Shown: in pieces, positions 63,073 to 64,000 of the stretch
Layout of the letters: every line of letters starts with the position of its first letter
How positions within the stretch are numbered: the stretch's first letter is position 1
NCBI GenBank assembly: GCA_040429635.1
Contig: CP158972.1
Span: 2,056,001 to 2,120,000, forward strand
Direction: 5' to 3'
DNA from: Tamlana crocina
Lineage (GTDB): Bacteria > Bacteroidota > Bacteroidia > Flavobacteriales > Flavobacteriaceae
Length of the DNA: 64,000 nt
Translations under genes and position numbers: made by a program
Notes under the pieces: model-generated
The model's database searches: none
What the model was told of the DNA's origin: nothing
Seen by the model: the letters and a program-made list of their open reading frames with translations, nothing else

Positions 63073-63183
63073 TTAAAAGGATTTGGTTATGAGGTAAAAC
63101 ACAAAAAAGTAAATGGCATTGGCTATTAAAACTACGGAATACCATTTTTGCCAAATTTGTTTCGGGGCTTTATTGTCTTCCAT
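63073..63183 (-). CDS. 36-residue single-pass membrane peptide beside the symporter
   Basis: The frame from ATG 63183 encodes MEDNKAPKQIWQKWYSVVLI then ANAIYFFVFYLITKSF-stop. A charged N-terminus is followed by one hydrophobic span (~15-32) and a basic end. It starts 2 bases after the upstream gene's stop and ends 3 bases before the symporter start, so translation is coupled. It resembles the small partner subunits that accompany some SSS symporters. No family is recognised; the tight packing supports a real gene. Confidence 0.65.
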   Translation of the reverse strand: MEDNKAPKQIWQKWYSVVLIANAIYFFVFYLITKSF

Positions 63184-63185
63184 GA

Positions 63186-64000
63186 TTAATCGTTGAGTTG
63201 CGCTTGTTCATTGATATCTGTTTTGCCAATGGAAAGCATATTAGCAAATAGTCGGTAGGCCCCGGAAACGCCGGCAGGGAATTCCCTAAAAAAGCTTAAT
63301 CCGGTGTAAATGTAATAGCCCTTTCCGTGTTTGGCAACCAATAAGCTACCGTTTTTAGGGCTTTCGCCTTTATCGTTAAGCGATAAAATGGGTGTGAATT
63401 CCTTGCTCCAAGAATCTGGGAAATAGAGTCCGCGTTCCTGTGTCCAGCCTTCAAAATCCTGTGGGGTAATTTTATTGGGTTCATTTAAAACCGGGTGCTC
63501 GGGTTTTAAAAAGCGTACCTCGGCATGCTCGTCGGTAACACGGTCTCGCGATACGTGCAGTTCATACGGAGCCAACTCTTCAGTTTTTAAGCCTCGATTG
63601 GTGTTGTATTGTACGATCATGTTTCCGCCATCGGCCACAAAATCGAAAAGTATTTGCTGTTTAAATTTGAGTTCTTCTACGGTATTGTATGCCCGTATGC
63701 CGACTACAACGGCATCAAAATGTTTTAAGGTTTCGGGAGTAATTTCAGAAGGATTCAACACGCTAACGTTGTACCCAATTTCGTGTAAACTTTCAGGAAC
63801 CACATCGCCCGCACCAGGAATGTAAGCAATATTTTCACCTTTCTTTTTAATGTCTAAACGCACAATTTTACTTGCGCTGGGCAATAAAACCGTTTGAAAC
63901 GGAATATGATTATAATCAATTTCAATAAGTTCTTTCGAGTAGGTTTTATTTTCAATATGGGCCGTGGGTTTTAAGAAGCCTTCATTTTGGTTTTTTGGCG
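63186..64000 (-). CDS. C-terminal part of a PIG-L-type deacetylase (cut by window end)
   Basis: The frame remains open to base 64000; the visible ~270 residues are the C-terminus of a larger protein. A Met-like TTG at 63884 is internal. The segment shows a ThuA/glutamine-amidotransferase-like domain: ENIAYIPGAGDVVPESLHEIGYNVSVL, FDAVVVGIRAYNTVEEL, VADGGNMIVQYNTN, and a beta-rich end HGKGYYIYTGLSFFREFPAG. In Flavobacteria such a domain ends ~800-residue PIG-L deacetylases, often beside SSS symporters. No catalytic PIG-L residues lie in the window, so the call rests on the end and context. Confidence 0.6.
   Translation of the reverse strand, partial: PKNQNEGFLKPTAHIENKTYSKELIEIDYNHIPFQTVLLPSASKIVRLDIKKKGENIAYIPGAGDVVPESLHEIGYNVSVLNPSEITPETLKHFDAVVVGIRAYNTVEELKFKQQILFDFVADGGNMIVQYNTNRGLKTEELAPYELHVSRDRVTDEHAEVRFLKPEHPVLNEPNKITPQDFEGWTQERGLYFPDSWSKEFTPILSLNDKGESPKNGSLLVAKHGKGYYIYTGLSFFREFPAGVSGAYRLFANMLSIGKTDINEQAQLND

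Noticed and set aside
1-64000. CRISPR arrays, insertion sequences, prophage or tRNA genes
   Set aside because: I saw no regularly spaced repeats, transposase or integrase motifs, phage genes, or tRNA T-loop signatures in either strand.

Overview
The window looks like chromosomal DNA of a flavobacterium, most likely a marine or algal-associated member of the Flavobacteriaceae. The evidence is low-GC coding sequence, TAnnTTTG-type -7 promoter elements, lineage-typical gene families (DUF3822, DUF6452/DUF6048, Lacal_2735, TIGR03643, DUF2911, a zinc-free DnaX) and flavobacterial gene neighbourhoods. Genes are densely packed on both strands. I see no prophage, insertion sequence, CRISPR array or tRNA. 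The only RNA gene found is RNase P RNA.

Layout. 1-5.5 kb: end of ppk1 with a ppx/gppA-like gene, an outer-membrane barrel, miaE, dnaX and rnpB. 5.6-10.6 kb: a SnoaL-like lipoprotein, the rsmD/DUF3822/membrane-protein operon, a RecD/UvrD-type helicase and a DUF4126 membrane protein. 10.7-13.4 kb: kdsB, a HAD phosphatase and a KdnB-like oxidase, pointing to 8-amino-Kdo in the lipopolysaccharide. 13.5-24.9 kb: a zinc metalloprotease, a NYN-LOTUS protein, then a long minus-strand housekeeping run (Gfo/Idh oxidoreductase, yebC, PCD, a sugar-nucleotide reductase-like gene, gcvT, ALDH, RluA-type synthase, a four-helix-bundle IVS protein, panB). 25-31.6 kb: dnaK, DUF6048/DUF6452, rlmD and rocD.

31.7-44.6 kb is a 6-deoxysugar catabolism locus. 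RhaI, an FGGY kinase and the RhaEW aldolase/dehydrogenase give the phosphorylative L-rhamnose route. An SDR, a fumarylacetoacetase-family hydrolase and an FMN 2-hydroxy-acid oxidase match the last steps of the oxidative L-fucose/L-rhamnose route to pyruvate. A second class II aldolase with two domains (the second degenerate), an NCS1-family permease and an AraC regulator complete it. Beside it lies a 26-codon remnant that looks like the beginning of an L-fuconolactonase gene.

46.1-58.5 kb is an unbroken minus-strand block of 16 genes that reads as a light/photo-oxidative stress regulon: three photolyase/cryptochrome proteins, GTP cyclohydrolase I, TspO, SRPBCC, two SDRs (one fused to DUF2867), flavin reductase, an ABC1/UbiB kinase, several small proteins and a TetR regulator. 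Two promoters in this block, 7.2 kb apart, share an almost identical 45-bp operator. This is the most distinctive regulatory structure in the window. The last 5 kb hold a DUF2911 protein, a FrnE-like DsbA oxidoreductase and a tightly packed set: PIG-L-type protein (cut by the window edge), a 36-residue membrane peptide, a sodium:solute symporter and a Gfo/Idh oxidoreductase.
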